Positions 6,231 to 6,733 of a stretch of 6,733 nucleotides of DNA are shown here, piece after piece (position 1 is the first letter of the stretch; each line of letters starts with the position of its first letter). The notes beneath the pieces are model-generated. The model was not told the origin of the DNA. It did not search any database and saw nothing but the letters and a program-made list of their open reading frames with translations. The stretch comes from Acidobacteriota bacterium (GTDB taxonomy: Bacteria; Acidobacteriota; Blastocatellia; Pyrinomonadales; Pyrinomonadaceae). The stretch covers positions 1-6,733 of the forward strand of contig QHXL01000505.1 in the NCBI GenBank assembly GCA_003222935.1. Reading direction: 5' to 3'. The position numbers and the translations under genes were made by a program.

Positions 6231-6260
6231 ACATGTCAGGACGAGCAATCTGACATGTCA
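6231..6260. promoter_or_regulatory. Operator-like inverted repeat with a TGACATGTCA palindrome
   Basis: ACATGTCAG (6231-6239) and CTGACATGT (6250-6258) form a perfect 9-bp inverted repeat with a 10-bp spacer. The right arm lies in TGACATGTCA (6251-6260), itself a perfect 10-bp palindrome, so this could be two adjacent dimer sites. On the minus strand it overlaps TTGACA (6256-6261), 17 bp from a weak -10-like TGACAT (6233-6238). A regulator controlling one or both divergent genes is possible; its identity is unknown. Confidence 0.45.
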
Positions 6261-6394
6261 ATTTGAGAATTCGAGTCAACTCGTTACCGTAGTGCGGTTT
6301 GACAATCGATCTCTCTCGTTGCACTCTCGCTGCAACATTCGTCAGCCCTTAATTTCACGACTGGCTTAGAAACAAGGTCAACACTCAAAACCTC

Positions 6395-6733
6395 ATGTCG
6401 TCTGATACGCCGCGCGAACAACCCGAGTCTTACCGCCCAGTCAGTTACGTTGATCTGCTTAAGACTAATCGAAACTTCAGACAGTTATGGTTAGGTCAGG
6501 TTGTCAGTCAAATGGGCGACTGGTTCAACACCATCGCTCTCTACACGATCATTCTCAACCTCACCGGGTCGGGACGAGATGTCGGACTACTGCTGGTTGC
6601 TCGTTTTCTACCAAGCTGTCTCTTTGGCCCACTCTCCGGCGTTGTCGCTGACCGATTTAGCCGGCGCACAATAATGATAGTGAGTGATGTGTTGAGGGCT
6701 GTTGTTGTCCTGGGTTTCTTGTTTGTCCGACGG
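6395..6733 (+). CDS. MFS transporter, N-terminal part (3' end outside window)
   Basis: An open frame from ATG 6395 to the window end gives 113 residues without a stop. After a polar N-terminus of about 27 residues come NFRQLWLGQVVSQMGDWFN, a first hydrophobic helix, a second helix (VGLLLVARFLPSCLFGPLSG) and the major facilitator motif A, GVVADRFSRR (82-91), between helices 2 and 3. A third helix begins at the end (VLRAVVVLGFLF). The pattern fits the MFS_3/EntS-like group of twelve-helix inner-membrane exporters; the substrate cannot be told from this part. The best Shine-Dalgarno-like sequence, AAGG at 6374-6377, is 17 nt from the ATG, which is long, but no other in-frame start lies close by and the protein begins sensibly here. 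It is divergent from the c-di-GMP gene and shares the regulatory region. Confidence 0.88.
   Translation, partial: MSSDTPREQPESYRPVSYVDLLKTNRNFRQLWLGQVVSQMGDWFNTIALYTIILNLTGSGRDVGLLLVARFLPSCLFGPLSGVVADRFSRRTIMIVSDVLRAVVVLGFLFVRR

Larger units (their letters stand above)
5912..6394. other. Divergent intergenic region, 483 bp, no convincing gene
   Basis: The region separates the minus-strand c-di-GMP gene from the plus-strand MFS gene and should hold both promoters. It contains hairpin-forming stretches and an operator-like inverted repeat (6231-6260). A possible plus-strand -35 TTGACA (6299-6304) has no good -10 partner. An imperfect 11-bp tandem repeat (CTCTCGTTGCA / CTCTCGCTGCA, 6313-6334) is present. 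The one longer open frame (5948-6229, minus, TTG start) has no recognisable domain or ribosome-binding site. Confidence 0.6.

Noticed and set aside
1..6733. CRISPR arrays, tRNA or rRNA genes, insertion sequences
   Set aside because: No regularly spaced repeats, tRNA-like folds, rRNA-like sequence or transposase-like open frame was seen in the window.

Overview
The window looks like a chromosomal signalling region of a Gram-negative, roughly 50% GC environmental bacterium, most likely an acidobacterium of the Blastocatellia/Pyrinomonadales type. That guess rests on remembered family resemblance: a PEP-CTERM protein with a DPDCHFWNNG segment, an HD-GYP/GAF/GGDEF protein of a form common in that group, and an MFS N-terminus of a type seen there. 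No marker gene is present to prove it.

Layout, left to right. (1) Positions 1-291 (+) hold the C-terminus of an exported PEP-CTERM protein, followed by a strong intrinsic terminator at 321-363. (2) Positions 387-1796 (-) encode an intact NtrC-type sigma-54 response regulator (REC, AAA+, Fis HTH), starting at a TTG 5 bp after the end of the kinase. (3) Positions 1802-3747 (-) hold the remains of one hybrid sensor kinase, REC-GAF-PAS-HisKA-HATPase_c. It is split across reading frames by three lesions: an out-of-frame deletion of about 49 nt that removed the end of the receiver (near 3450), one extra base near 2896, and one missing A in an A run at 2499-2501. (4) Positions 3748-3901 are intergenic, with a minus-strand promoter candidate whose predicted transcript would begin in a perfect 9-bp hairpin. 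(5) Positions 3902-5911 (-) encode an intact 669-aa membrane protein with two helices and HD-GYP, GAF and GGDEF domains, so potentially able both to break and to make c-di-GMP. (6) Positions 5912-6394 form a 483-bp divergent intergenic region with no convincing gene, several hairpins and an operator-like inverted repeat. (7) Positions 6395-6733 (+) hold the first 113 codons of an MFS transporter, cut by the window end.

The three minus-strand units form a signalling cluster: c-di-GMP turnover, then a cytoplasmic sensor kinase, then its sigma-54 regulator. The output half of the two-component pair is intact and the input half is broken in this sequence, so either the regulator is now an orphan or the kinase region contains sequencing/assembly errors. 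Short indels could be read errors; a 49-nt deletion is harder to explain that way. I found no clearly novel system. The points most worth checking are the kinase lesions, the 5'-hairpin promoter and the divergent-region operator.
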